Below, in pieces: positions 37,935 through 48,469 of a DNA stretch of 64,000 nt. The notes under the pieces were generated by a model. The model made no database searches, had not been told where the DNA came from, and saw nothing but the letters and a program-made list of their open reading frames with translations. How positions within the stretch are numbered: position 1 is the first letter of the stretch; every line of letters starts with the position of its first letter. Position numbers and translations under genes: made by a program. Source of the stretch: Phyto melanocephala (lineage: Eukaryota > Arthropoda > Insecta > Diptera > Rhinophoridae); assembly GCA_941918925.1 (NCBI GenBank), contig OW799233.1:139750223-139814222 (forward strand), given 5' to 3'.

Positions 37935-39289
37935 TTTTTTCATATTTATTAACAATCTGAAGATTTTGCTACTTCGTTGTGTAAGAAAATTAGTAAATTA
38001 ATTGTTATTTTTATAATTATAATATTATTGTGTAAAAAATAATTAAATTTATTGTTAAAAGGCCATAAGCTTAACTATATATTTTTAATTTAAATACGTT
38101 TTATAGGTAAATATCTTATTACTACTCAACTCAAAATGTGAATGCTTCGTTACAAAATAAATGCTCTGTTCTTTGTCGGTACAGTACCTCATTTCTTTAT
38201 GCTGATAAAAAAAAACTAATCACGCTTCATGATATGTCTAAATTTAGTTAATTTTAGTCTGCTCATGAAAACTTAGGTGCGTACGAAAATATTTATATTA
38301 ACGTATCTATGCCACTAATTAGATTACTTTACAAGTTTTACTACAATTGTTGAAAAGTTTAACAGAATTCATCTATAAAGGAATTCATCCAAGTCATTGT
38401 TCTCCTGTGCTTTTTTATGACTGGCATATTTGCATTATTAACACAGACATCAGATTTTTATTTGATCTCACAGATAGTATGAGACAGATTAAAATATTTT
38501 TTAAGTTTTTCATTCTTAGTACGTATACAAATAAAACAATTCTACACTTTTCCTTAAATTAGTTTTGATATTAGAGGCAATAATGTGCTAAAGATATACT
38601 ACATATTTACAAAAATGCATGATTATGTCGTTTTTATTTTTTAGTAGTAGGAGTTTCCGAAAATAAATATTGTTAAATTTCTATTCAACTTTTGCTATTT
38701 TGTGTTATTGAAGGTCCTTGAATTAAAAATAAACAAATGTTGGCATAAGAAAAATTTCTTTGAAGAAATTTAAATAGATTTGCTCTTTAAAGTACTTTAA
38801 TAAAAACAATCATTTACATGTTCCAAATTATTCTTAAACACGTTTTAATACACATACATTCACTCGGTAAAATAAGTAAATTTAAACATTTTGTTTTTTA
38901 TTTCGATTTGTTTACATTTGAACACAAATTTGTGTTTTACGCACGTTTACAATGTGTATTTACCCTGCAATTCTATTAAAGAATCGCGATAAAAGTACAG
39001 CCTCTTTACTGAGATATCGCAGTCATGTAGAATACAAATTTTCTTGTGTAAAGAGTACAACTGGTGTTGATTGACGTTTTCTCTCGTTATATATATGGAA
39101 TTTATATTTCACGTTTTTATTGGCTAAAACAAAGATAAAATCAGAAATATATTATGAAAACAATTTCATCAGTTTGTATATCCTTCAGTTGCCATGGCAA
39201 GGGAGGGCCAAAAGTCATCATGGAGTTTCAGATTTTCAAATTATAAAGTATACAGAATGGAATTTTTTTTTACATACAAAGCACGGAAT
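37935..39289. other. Unassigned AT-rich DNA
   Basis: No gene recognised. A 16-base perfect palindrome AACACAAATTTGTGTT lies near 38924. Confidence 0.5.
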
Positions 39290-39295
39290 ATAATG

Positions 39296-39990
39296 TCACT
39301 TAAATAAATTAACCATGTTCTCAGCATCGCTATTAATGGCACATTCTAAAGCATTTTTCAAAACACCTTTCAACATATGTGGCTGCATAGCTCGAATTTC
39401 TGCAACAATGTTAACTGTGAGCTTAGAAATTTTCTCAGGCTTATTAACATAAACTCGCTGCTTTAAATAGTAACTGACAAATCTGGAGAACGAGCTGGAC
39501 AATTAATTTCCAAGTTTTTCTTAATTACTCGTTTTACAAAAATTTAACTTAAAAGTATCTTTGCGTCTTAAGCAGTGGCTGCAACCTAGTGAAACTACAT
39601 CTCAGTTTTCTTTTCGAGAGCAGGATGAAAAAAATGTTTTATCATAAACAGATATTGCTCTTCATTTACGTTTACAGAACTTCTAACTTCATTTTCGAAG
39701 AAATAAGGACCAATGATATTTCCAGATATAATGTCATACCATATTGTAAACCTAATGGGGTGCAGTTAGTGTTGATAAGTGGCTCGTGGATTTGCAGAAA
39801 TTCAGAATTTAGGAATATACCGTTCTGCTCATAAACTTCATCACTCATAGTCAGATTTTCAATAAAGTTGGTTTCATTTCTGGCTGCTGAAATTTAAATG
39901 CAAGACGCAGACGTTGCTGATTGTCCGGCCGTTTTCTTGTACCAATTGAGTCTTATATCGGCATCACGGTAAATCTTTATTTCTAAATTT
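39296..39990 (-). pseudogene. Mariner transposase relic
   Basis: Reverse-strand frames give LNWYKKTAGQSATSAS, NFIENLTMSDEVYEQNGIF (first catalytic block, Asp kept), then shifted codons matching NIIGPYFFENEV. Near 39500, INCPARSPDL precedes the third-aspartate region. The tail YVNKPEKISKLTVNIVAEIR continues with MQPHMLKGVLKNALECAINS. The second aspartate region is unrecognisable. Several frameshifts and stops make it an old, inactive copy. The helix-turn-helix domain is not visible. Confidence 0.75.
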
Positions 39991-40109
39991 GCGGTAGTTA
40001 CCCACGAATGTCCTGGTAGATGCTTTTGGTGGTTTGTTAACACTTTGTTCTAACGAGGCCTCCAATACAAAAACATTTTCTGAAAGCTTATACATATGAA
40101 ATTCGATTG

Positions 40110-40350
40110 ATTTATTTTCATCTGTCCATCTGTCTGTTGGCTAAAATCAGCCCCCGCATGTTGCACAAAGCTGCATGTGTTATCAATATTCGGGGAATTA
40201 ATCGCTATTGAAATCTAGCATAACCGCCCTATAAAAAGTTAACAGTTTTCAGTCCTCAGATAATTTATAGACGTGGTTGCTATGAATTTTAAATGTGCTG
40301 TGTCTACTTGAAAAAAATTTTGGACTAATTTGTTACTGGCCGGCAAATAA
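40110..40350 (+). mobile_element. Fragment of the second DINE-like subfamily
   Basis: A CATCTGTCCATCTGTCTGTTGG stretch near 40120 and GGACTAATTTGTTACTGGCC near 40322 match blocks of the elements at 14050 and 41655. Ends are not visible. Confidence 0.4.
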
Positions 40351-40428
40351 GAGCGCCACAAAGTTTTTTTAAATTAAACAAAAACGCTTTTGGATATCAA
40401 TGAAATCCGTTATCTTGTGAAAGTACGT

Positions 40429-41505
40429 TCAATGACAATATGTATGGAACTCGATTTCTTTTACATGGCCACCACGGGCACGCTTGCAGAAGTTCAGACG
40501 CTGAACCCAATTTTCGACGGTTTTCGAGCATAAATCGGGCGATACTGCTGCAATTTCACGTTCGATATTCGTACGAAGTTCATCAATCGTCGCTGGCTTG
40601 TTGGCATAGACCATAGACATGACGTAGTCCCCCAGGAAATAGTATAACGGCGTCAAATCTCACGACCGAGGCGGCCAATCGACTGGACCATTTCGTGAAA
40701 TAACACGTTCTCCAAACTTGGTTTCCAATAAATTGATTGTGACATTCGTTGTGTGGCGCCGTCCTGTTGGAACCACATGTCCTCCAAGTCCATGTCATCC
40801 AATTGGGGCAAAAAATATTCTGTTATCATTGAACGGTAGCGATTCCCATTTACAGTAACGCGCAGGTCTTGATCATTACGGAAGAAGTACGACCCAATGA
40901 CGTCGCCGGCCCAAAAACCACACCAAACCGTAATTTGTTCGGGATGCAATCATAACTCATGGAGTACGTGTGGATCACTGTCTGACCAATAATGCATATT
41001 TTGCTTATTGAAGAAGCCCTTCAGCCAGAAATGAGCCTTATCGCTGAAGATGATATTTCGATGAAAATCCGAATAATTTTAAAGTTGTTGCTCAGCCCAA
41101 TTCATGAACATACGACGCTTCTGGTGGTCAATCGGCTTCAGTTCTTGCGTCAATTTGATCTTGTAAGGATGTAGGCCAAGATTTTTCGCAAAATTCGTCA
41201 CAATGACGTCACAGAGATGCCCAACGCTTGAGAACGACGTGTGAGAGACACATTTGGGCTTTATTCAACTGAAGACTCAGCGGCAGCAACATACTCGACA
41301 CTACGGGCACTTCTTTATCTCACTGGCATGGGAACATTTTGTACTGTGCCTGAGGATTCAAATGTTTCCACTAGACGCTCAATTGTTGATCTGCTAGGAT
41401 GATTATGACGACCATAAATTGGACGTAGCACTCTTAACTGACTCCGAATTTCGGTAGTAAATTTTAATAATTTCTACTCTTTGTTGGCTGTATATCTTTC
41501 CATCA
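40429..41505 (-). pseudogene. Nearly full-length mariner transposase relic
   Basis: The start is placed at the ATG ending at 41505 (MMERYTANKE) because the helix-turn-helix similarity begins there. Its length, about 359 codon positions, fits a complete mariner (about 345). Order: IYGRHNHPSRSTIERLVETF (helix-turn-helix), RRSQALGIS, DILRKNLGLHPYKIKLTQEL, IIFSDKAHFWLKGFFNKQN (first Asp), HPEQITVWCGFWAGDVIGSY, FQQDGAT (second Asp), then WPPRS*DLTPLYYFL, where the third Asp has become Tyr. The tail is CKRARGGHVKEIEFHT. At least five stops and two frameshifts are present. It could not cut DNA even if translated. Confidence 0.9.
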
Positions 41506-41654
41506 TGAAATAGCAAACCTTACTGAAGAGAAATGTCAAAAGAGCGGCAAAAAATATGGCGTCGTTTGCTGTCCCTATCGGTCTACATTTGTAGCGTGCC
41601 TGTTGAAAAACCCTTTATAAGTAAAAAAAAAACTATTAAAAACATTTTATGATT

Positions 41655-42556
41655 TTTACACCCTCCAACTGTAATGCCAAGGATATATATAGCTTTGTCA
41701 TTACTTTTGTAATTTCTACAGTAATGATTTCTGAATCCAGAAAGTATATATTTTCTTAAAGCTTGTGACTAGCGGTGTCGATTGGGCTATGTCTGTCTGT
41801 CTGTCCATATATTCGTTTGTCCATTTGTCAGTGTGTTGGTTAAAATTACCTTGTAAAAGCCGGCACATGTAAGTCAGATCTTTTTGTGGTGTCAATATTT
41901 TGCAAATACCCGGGAATAAAGCGCTTAAGAAATCCAGCACAATCGTCTTATAAGTTTTTCATATATGAACAAACAAACAAACACGACTGATTGTGTTTTT
42001 CCATATTTGTACAACAAAAATCAAAATTTTTCGGGCCCACGTTTATTTATAGAGATTTTTGTTGCTATTTATATGTACGATATTCCTCTGCTGATATTTT
42101 TACAAGATTTTAGATAAACCGGTTACTATCGAACAAGGTTATATGCAAAAATATTTTTGAAAAGTAAACATTTTCTTTAAATTCTTATACCAAATTATTA
42201 AAACTCCTAAAAAATTTTTGAACATGCGAAAAAATTAAAATATAAACCGTAGCCATAAAAATTATTACCAAGAAAAAATAAAATCGGTTCAAAACTAATT
42301 TAGATATAAGAGCAAAAAAAAATACGTTTTTTTTCAGTTTTGGGACAACAGAAAGGAATAAAATTGTTATCAAATAAAAGTGCGAGACTTGTAGAATACG
42401 GTTAACTAGATGAAAATTCAAAATCAAATATGTCGTCCAAAATAATAAACTAAATGTCATGCAAAATGAAATCAAAGCTAATCTATGATGTGTACCTGAC
42501 GGTAAAGGGTACTATTATCACATTCGACACGGCAGATTAGAGCACTCAGACGTGTT
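41655..42556 (+). mobile_element. DINE-like element, second subfamily
   Basis: Starts near TTTTTACACCCTCCAACTG and contains a GTCTGTCTGTCTGTCC block (41792-41807). It ends ATTCGACACGGCAGATTAGAGCACTCAGACG, which corresponds base for base in layout to the ATTCGGCACAGCCGAATATAGTGCTCTTAC end of the main group. The interior is unrelated to the main group and shared with the remnants at 14050, 27150 and 40110. No nested mariner. No coding. Confidence 0.65.
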
Positions 42557-43580
42557 TCTTAATATATCAAGTTCTTAAGTTCCCAATTAGTTTTTGAGCA
42601 AAGTCGTGACACCAAATTGCAAGCCGTGGTCTCGAAAGTTGTTCCTAATAGATACTGACAAATCTGTGAGAAATTGTGTTAGATATAAGCACCAAATAAT
42701 TACTTTTTCAGTGATTTTCCTAAAATTTTCAAACGAAAATAAAATTTTTTGCCGAAAACCGAGAGGGTATCATATGAAAGGGTTTAACGATTAGAATACA
42801 GTACATCATAAAGAAATTATTACTTATGATAAAAAAAGTGTGATGTTTTCGCTATATTTAGAACCACTTAAAAATAAAAATGACCATTAAATGCTAGGTG
42901 AAACAGAAGTACGGTTACAGAGCACTCAACAGCGATTTATTTTTAGTATTACTTTGCTTTCAACTGTTATTTGTCTTATTAGATACATTTTAATATATTA
43001 AAAGTTTGACATGTGAAAAAAATAAAAAAAAAAATAAAAGAAATTGTGAATTTATGGTTCAATCTAAAAAAATTATATGAAACATTCATTTTAACATTAA
43101 CGTGTCACTATAGATCATGTGGTAGTGGTAATACAAATATATTACGATACAACACTTCACTTCAATAAGTGCATAGAACGCATGCAAATTAGGTGAAAAG
43201 AAACTGAGGTTTTGTGAGTTGATTTTGTTGGCTTACATGAATTGCTTAACATATTCTGCATGCATTTTAAAGCACTTCATTTATGACATGAAGAATGCAT
43301 TATAGATTTATAAGTCATGAAAAATTTTATTCACAATTAACTAATGTATTTTTTATTTTTTTGCTGGAATTAAAGAAATAATTAAATTTATACTAAATAT
43401 ATTATACTCTTTAATATTTTTCTTTATGTTTAGATGTTTGGCAAAAAATGCTTAAAAATACTTAACTAAATTTGGCACACAGATAGATTGCAGCCTAGAT
43501 TAACACGCAAGTTACTCGTTTATCCCGATAAGTACGCAGACTTTGCCCCGGGAATATGCTAGTTAACAATTAAATTTAAA
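42557..43580. other. Unassigned AT-rich DNA
   Basis: No gene recognised. Confidence 0.5.
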
Positions 43581-43625
43581 ACAGTATTTAGACAAACAGT
43601 ATTTAGACAAACAGTATTTAGAAAA
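43581..43625. repeat. Three 15-base tandem repeats
   Basis: ACAGTATTTAGACAA occurs twice exactly and a third time with one change (ACAGTATTTAGAAAA). Confidence 0.97.
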
Positions 43626-43706
43626 ACGACCAATTTCATGTGCTTTTATAGCATTACATTTATTATTTTGTTATTATTGTAATCGCTATGGAAATATATT
43701 TTTATA

Positions 43707-44256
43707 TAGGGTCCGCCATCTAAAATTTTTTTCAGCTAGTACTTATTTCGTGAATGGTAACACTTAGCTCATGTCTGGTTTGACAGGTAATTAGTTTTAT
43801 CCTTCCGCTGAACGAATATGGTTGTGTATATGCTTGAACAACTCTGGGAAATATTGCGACATTACTTTGGCAGATTTTGGCAAAAAAAAAATCGTCTTTT
43901 CAGAAGAAGCCCATTTCGATCTTGGCGGGTATGTGAACAAGCAAAATTGTCGCATTTAAGGCACAGAAAACCCGCACGCATACATTGAAAAGCCGATACA
44001 CCCAAAACGAGTCACTGTTTGGTGCAGATTTTGGTCCAGATGCATATTTGGGCCATTTTTCTTCGAAAAGCAAGGAGTGGCCGTTACAGTCAATGGCGAT
44101 CGTTATCGGGCCATGTTGAACGAATTTTTGTTCAAAAAAATTGAAGAGGAGAATATTGGCAACATTTGGTTTCAACAGGACTACGCTACGTGCCACAGAG
44201 CCGAAGAAAACTTTTTTTAAAGCATTTTAAAAAAAAAAGTTATTTGACGGACCCTG
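43707..44256 (+). mobile_element. Mariner deletion derivative, third type
   Basis: 550 bp between TA dinucleotides (43705-43706, 44257-44258), with ends TAGGGTCCGCCA and TGACGGACCCTG. The inverted repeats are short and imperfect. It contains the middle part of a transposase only. Confidence 0.78.
43890..44220 (+). pseudogene. Middle segment of a mariner transposase
   Basis: The frame reads IVFSEEAHFDLGGYVNKQNC, then I*GTENPHAYIEKPIHPKRV, TVWCRFWSRCIFGPFFFEK, VAVTVNGDRYRAMLNEFLF and IGNIWFQQDYATCHRAEENF, ending at TAA (44218-44220). The first catalytic Asp is changed to Glu (FSEEAHF). The second is present (QQDYAT). The third catalytic region and tail are deleted, as is the N-terminal DNA-binding part. 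There is one in-frame TAA where Trp is usual. Otherwise the frame is intact, so it is younger than most mariner relics here. Confidence 0.88.
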
Positions 44257-44792
44257 TACTAAAATATGTATTACTTTCTTCGTATAACTTCGATGTGCTG
44301 GTGGACGTTTAAGTAGGCGTGTCAATAAAGTTTCTGCTAATAGATACAACTTATATATTTCAATATAGTTCTTTCTTCTTCTAAAATCTTTATTTATTAA
44401 GAAATTATATGAATTTGAGGTAAAGTGATATATGGGAAGTAAACGAAAAGTGGGCGTGTAAAATTAATTTTCCGTTAGTACAAAGCCTTTGATCAAAAAG
44501 CAATGGTTGTGAAATTTTTGAATCATACATCTAATTTTTTCCGTTATATTACGTTTTAAATTCTGAATATACCGAAATATACACTGCGCGGTATAAATTT
44601 TCGAATGTTTTTTTTTTTGGAAAAGTTGGAGCCCCCTAGCTTTTTCAATCTGATCTCTATCGTGCGTTCATAAAATGAAATCCCGATTCAGAATATATAT
44701 ACTTTATGGGGTCTAAAATGTATATTTCGATATGTTACAAACGGAATGACAAAATGAATATACCGCCACCATTTTTCTTGGTGGCGGGTATA

Positions 44793-45246
44793 AAAATAAA
44801 TAAATTAAAAAGAAGAAATTGGGAGCACAAATTCAACAAAGAGTTTTTTTATTTGTTTTAGTTTTTCTTATTTGTTTAAGTTTTTTTACCTCACTTAAAT
44901 AAACTAACAGAGCACAGTTAGTTTACATTTGGAATTTATATGTTAATTATTCATTATTTTACGAATTTTTCTAAATCAGTTTAATGCATTCATTAAACTT
45001 TTTTAGTAAAAATTTTAATTTTGTGTTCTCTTATTATGACCATTTTTTCCTATAGTGGTGAAGAAGAAGTCGGAATAATATATCGCCTTTGATAAGGGTT
45101 CACGTTTTTCCTCATTTTTTATTTATTTTCTTAGTACAACTTTTTATTATATAATTGCAAAAGAATAAACAAATCTAACCAAATCTGTACTTTTGAAAGA
45201 TGGTTTTGCATTATTTTTAACTGTAAAAAATTTTGAGTTATTTTTA
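44793..45246. other. Spacer between head-to-head elements A9 and A10
   Basis: About 450 bases of AT-rich DNA with no recognised feature. Confidence 0.55.
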
Positions 45247-46971
45247 TGGGGGGGTATATTCATTTTGTCATTCCGTTTGTAACACATCGAAATATCCATT
45301 TTAGACCCCATAAAGGGTATATATTCTGAATCAGGGTTTGATTTGATGACGATCTAGCTATGTCCGTCCATCTGTCCGTCCGTTGAAAGCACGATAGAGG
45401 TCGCACCGAAAAAGCTAGGGGGCTCAAATTTTGCCAGAATCTTTCTTATAGACAAGGTTTGTTTGGTATTGAAAATGGGCTAAATCGGAATATTAGGAAG
45501 AGAGTTATAGCTCGAAAAGCAAGAGTAGGTCAAAAAAACCGTGTCCTTCTAACATCGAATTAAATGGAATTGTGTCCAAACGCATTAACGTAGACTCATG
45601 AAACTTCGATAATATATTTCCTGAGTAAAAACAATAATATTCTCCGAAAATTACCTAAATCTATGTATTAGGAAAGGAGTTATCGATCAAAATGTACGAA
45701 AATTTATACCGCACAGTGTATTTTTCGGTATATTTAAAAAATCAATGTGCCACGCCTACTTTAACGCCCACCTACCACATAACGTTTTACCCAAAATTCA
45801 TATAAATTCTCTATTAATATAGATTTTGGAATAATAAAGGACTATATTGAAACATCTAGGTTGCACTCATTAGCAAAAACAACTTTGACACGCCTACTAT
45901 AACGCCCACTTTTCACGTTATCTACCGTTAATGAAATTTAAATGCTCATAAAACCGATAATATGAGAGGTATGATGATGAAATTTGCTTCATATGTATAT
46001 CCTTCTAATCAATGTAATTTTTGTGCCAAAAAGTTTAGGTGATACGCCCACTTTAACGCCTACCTCCCATGTAACGTTTTATCTTAAATTCAAGTAATTT
46101 CTCTATTGAAAAAGCTTTTGGGAAAATAAGGGACTATATTTAAATATCTAAGTTGTATTTATTAGCAGAAACTTTATTGACACGCCTACTTTAATGCCCA
46201 CTTTTATTGAAAGACTACATTTACAAAAGCTTTTTAGTAGCATTTTAGTTGAATTTAAATAAAAAACAAATTATTTAGGAAACTATTATTATTTCTATTT
46301 GTAATGATAATATTTGTACGGTTCAATTATGTATTTAACAAAATATCGGCCAAATGCCCCCCCTCCATCCTTGGCGCCACTCCTCTATCTGATGGTCCAA
46401 ATTTTCAATGACAATGTTGATGCATGATGATGAGTCGAGGTTGACTGCTCTTTTGCCACACTATCGCAAAAAAGAGCAATAGTTCCCATTCAACGAACTC
46501 AGAAGGCAATTAAAGATTTTCTAGCATTCTATACAGACCTGTTTTGCAGAAATTTAAATATTTTTTACAATTCTCCCGATTGTGGACGAATTTGAACAAC
46601 TATGTTGACCAAAAGAATTATGAAGTGCACAAAATGCATTTTGATTTGAACGCCCATTTTCATAAAAAACCTGAATAACTTTAAAGTGTTGCTCATTTGC
46701 ATATCTTTTCACGGATCAAATTGAGTAAGTTTGAGATTGAGAAATGTCAAGTGAAGTGCAGAAAACAAATTTAAAGACTAGGTGTAGTTCACCTTCCACA
46801 TGGGCCTTTAAAATTTAACCACCCTCTACAAAGAAAGTGATACATATTTTATTATAAAGAGATTATTCGATAGTGATTAACAAAATAATAAATATTGTGC
46901 TTTAAATGTACACAAAATTGGTGGTGGGTATAAAAGATTCGGCACAGCCGAATATAGTGCTCTTACTTGTT
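45247..46971 (+). mobile_element. DINE-like element A10
   Basis: The first bases (TATACCCGCCACC) are lost; it starts at GGGGGGGTATATTCATTTTG. The GTCY block is at about 45363-45382. One internal ~288-base unit is present (TTATCTACCGTTAATG near 45917). It ends with the hairpin TTCGGCACAGCCGAA and TATAGTGCTCTTACTTGTT. Confidence 0.8.
46240..46826 (-). mobile_element. Nested mariner derivative lacking one end (A10)
   Basis: The left inverted end and the flanking ATCGAAGTTATA are deleted (AGCATTTTAGTTGAATTTAA). The right end is intact before TA at 46827-46828. The remaining body matches the other copies. A 13-base deletion removes part of CAATTGTTGGGC near 46420. Confidence 0.7.
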
Positions 46972-47580
46972 AATATAAAATTCAATAATTTCTTTGTCTC
47001 AAATATTTTAACATTTCATACCAAAGAAATTTGTTCGATAGCTACAGGGAGGCTGTTGATACCAGATAACATTATAACCGATATAACATATCAGTTAACC
47101 AAGCGCAGATCCTGCTTACACAATTGAGGAGTAAATTTGGATTACTATGAACGAATTTGTTATTTTATGGTTTCCAAAACTATCATTTTTAAAAATCAAT
47201 ATAAATAAGAAATTTGTTAAAAGATCCGCCATTGGAATAATTCTAGTGCCACGGACTACAGGGCTAACTGTATAAATATGCATCGATATCTGTATGTGCA
47301 TATTTGTTTCTATGTATTTGTTAGCTTTAGACATTATAATTTCTTTACGAATTTTCTGCATAGACAAGAAAATATTTTCTGCATGTGTGATTTCAATTGA
47401 AAAATAAACTAGCAAATCAGAAAAATTTTTAAGAAAAAAACTATAAATTTGGATTTATGCTTCGACGCCTTTTTCTTTTTGAAATAATTTTCAGTTGGTT
47501 TTTTTTATGTATAAAGAAAATTTTTGAGTCAAAATTTAACTATTTTTAAATGATATTTTAACTGTAATATAAATTAGAGT
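46972..47580. other. Unassigned AT-rich DNA
   Basis: No gene recognised; short frames only. Confidence 0.5.
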
Positions 47581-47689
47581 ACAGGGTTATCCAAGAAAAT
47601 ATCACGATTAAAACAAAAGTGTTTTATTAATATATTTTATTTTAATTTCAATTTAATGATCCATATTTTTTTAATTACACTGAGACATA

Positions 47690-48330
47690 ATTAAGATTCA
47701 ATGTCGTTAATATGCCGAATTATCTCATTTTTTAGCTCTTGAATGATTGTTGACATAAACTTCTTTTACATATCCCCTAAACATATATATCCAACGGTAT
47801 CAAATCACACATAATTGTGGCGGCTAATTAATATCACTAAGACGTGAGATAACACGACTATTGAATTTCCTGCGCCAAAGAGCCATTGCCTGGTTGGCTG
47901 TGTGTCCAGTGATTCCATCCTGTAGGAACCATTTCGTCCAGGTCTAAATTGAAAACACTATTCACGGTAACTACTTGGCCCACCTAATTATTGGAGAAGT
48001 ACGGCTTGATATCGCCGCCAGCCCACTAGTCACTCTTTGTGGATGCATCAGCTATTCTACATTAGAACGTGTCTTTTTAACCAAACAGTTTTCATTTTTA
48101 CGACTCTTTAAATGGTCACTACGATGCAGCTCTTGAGTCAATTTAACCTTATAAACATGTTAATTCAAATCTTTATTTAAAATTTGAGTCAGTGATGCTT
48201 TTGATATGTTCAATTGTTGGACACGACAACGAGTCGAAGTTTTGGTCTACAACGCTGATTACATAAATCTAGAAGTGCACGAAATTCATTTTGATTTGAA
48301 CGCCCACTTTCATAAAAGGTTTCACCAGTC
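47690..48330 (-). pseudogene. Mariner transposase relic, DD41D-like
   Basis: Reverse-strand frames give NEFRALLDLCNQ (helix-turn-helix remnant, near 48276), TSTRCRVQQLNISKAS, LTQILNKDLN, KVKLTQELHRSDH, HPQRVTSGLAAI and WFLQDGITGHTANQA (second Asp). They continue with KFNSRVISRLSDINWPP, GYVKEVYVNNH and a decayed tail. A TACAGGGTTATCC motif at 47580 may be its terminal repeat, but I could not find the partner. Multiple stops and frameshifts. The first catalytic block is missing. Confidence 0.78.
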
Positions 48331-48469
48331 TTACGCGCTGCTTAATTGCGATTGATTTTGTCAAATATTAAAAAATAAATGTCAGATAAAATTGGGGAAA
48401 AAAACTTGACGTTAGGGCGTGACTTACAACTAACTTCATGTATTATTCTTCGGGATGACAAAAAAAAAA

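Larger units (their letters stand above)
43636..44792 (-). mobile_element. DINE-like element A9, with empty mariner site
   Basis: The reverse strand begins TATACCCGCCACCAAGAAAA at 44792. The hairpin end is missing (the left part stops near AGCATTACATTTATTATTTT). The site that carries the ~610-bp derivative elsewhere is uninterrupted here (ATCGAAGTTATACGAAGAAA read in reverse, TA at 44283-44284). A different mariner lies 26 bases away at 43707-44256. The GTCY block is deleted. It lies head to head with A10. Confidence 0.78.

Noticed and set aside
43900..44196. 98-codon reverse frame
   Set aside because: It is antisense to the clear mariner transposase segment on the forward strand.
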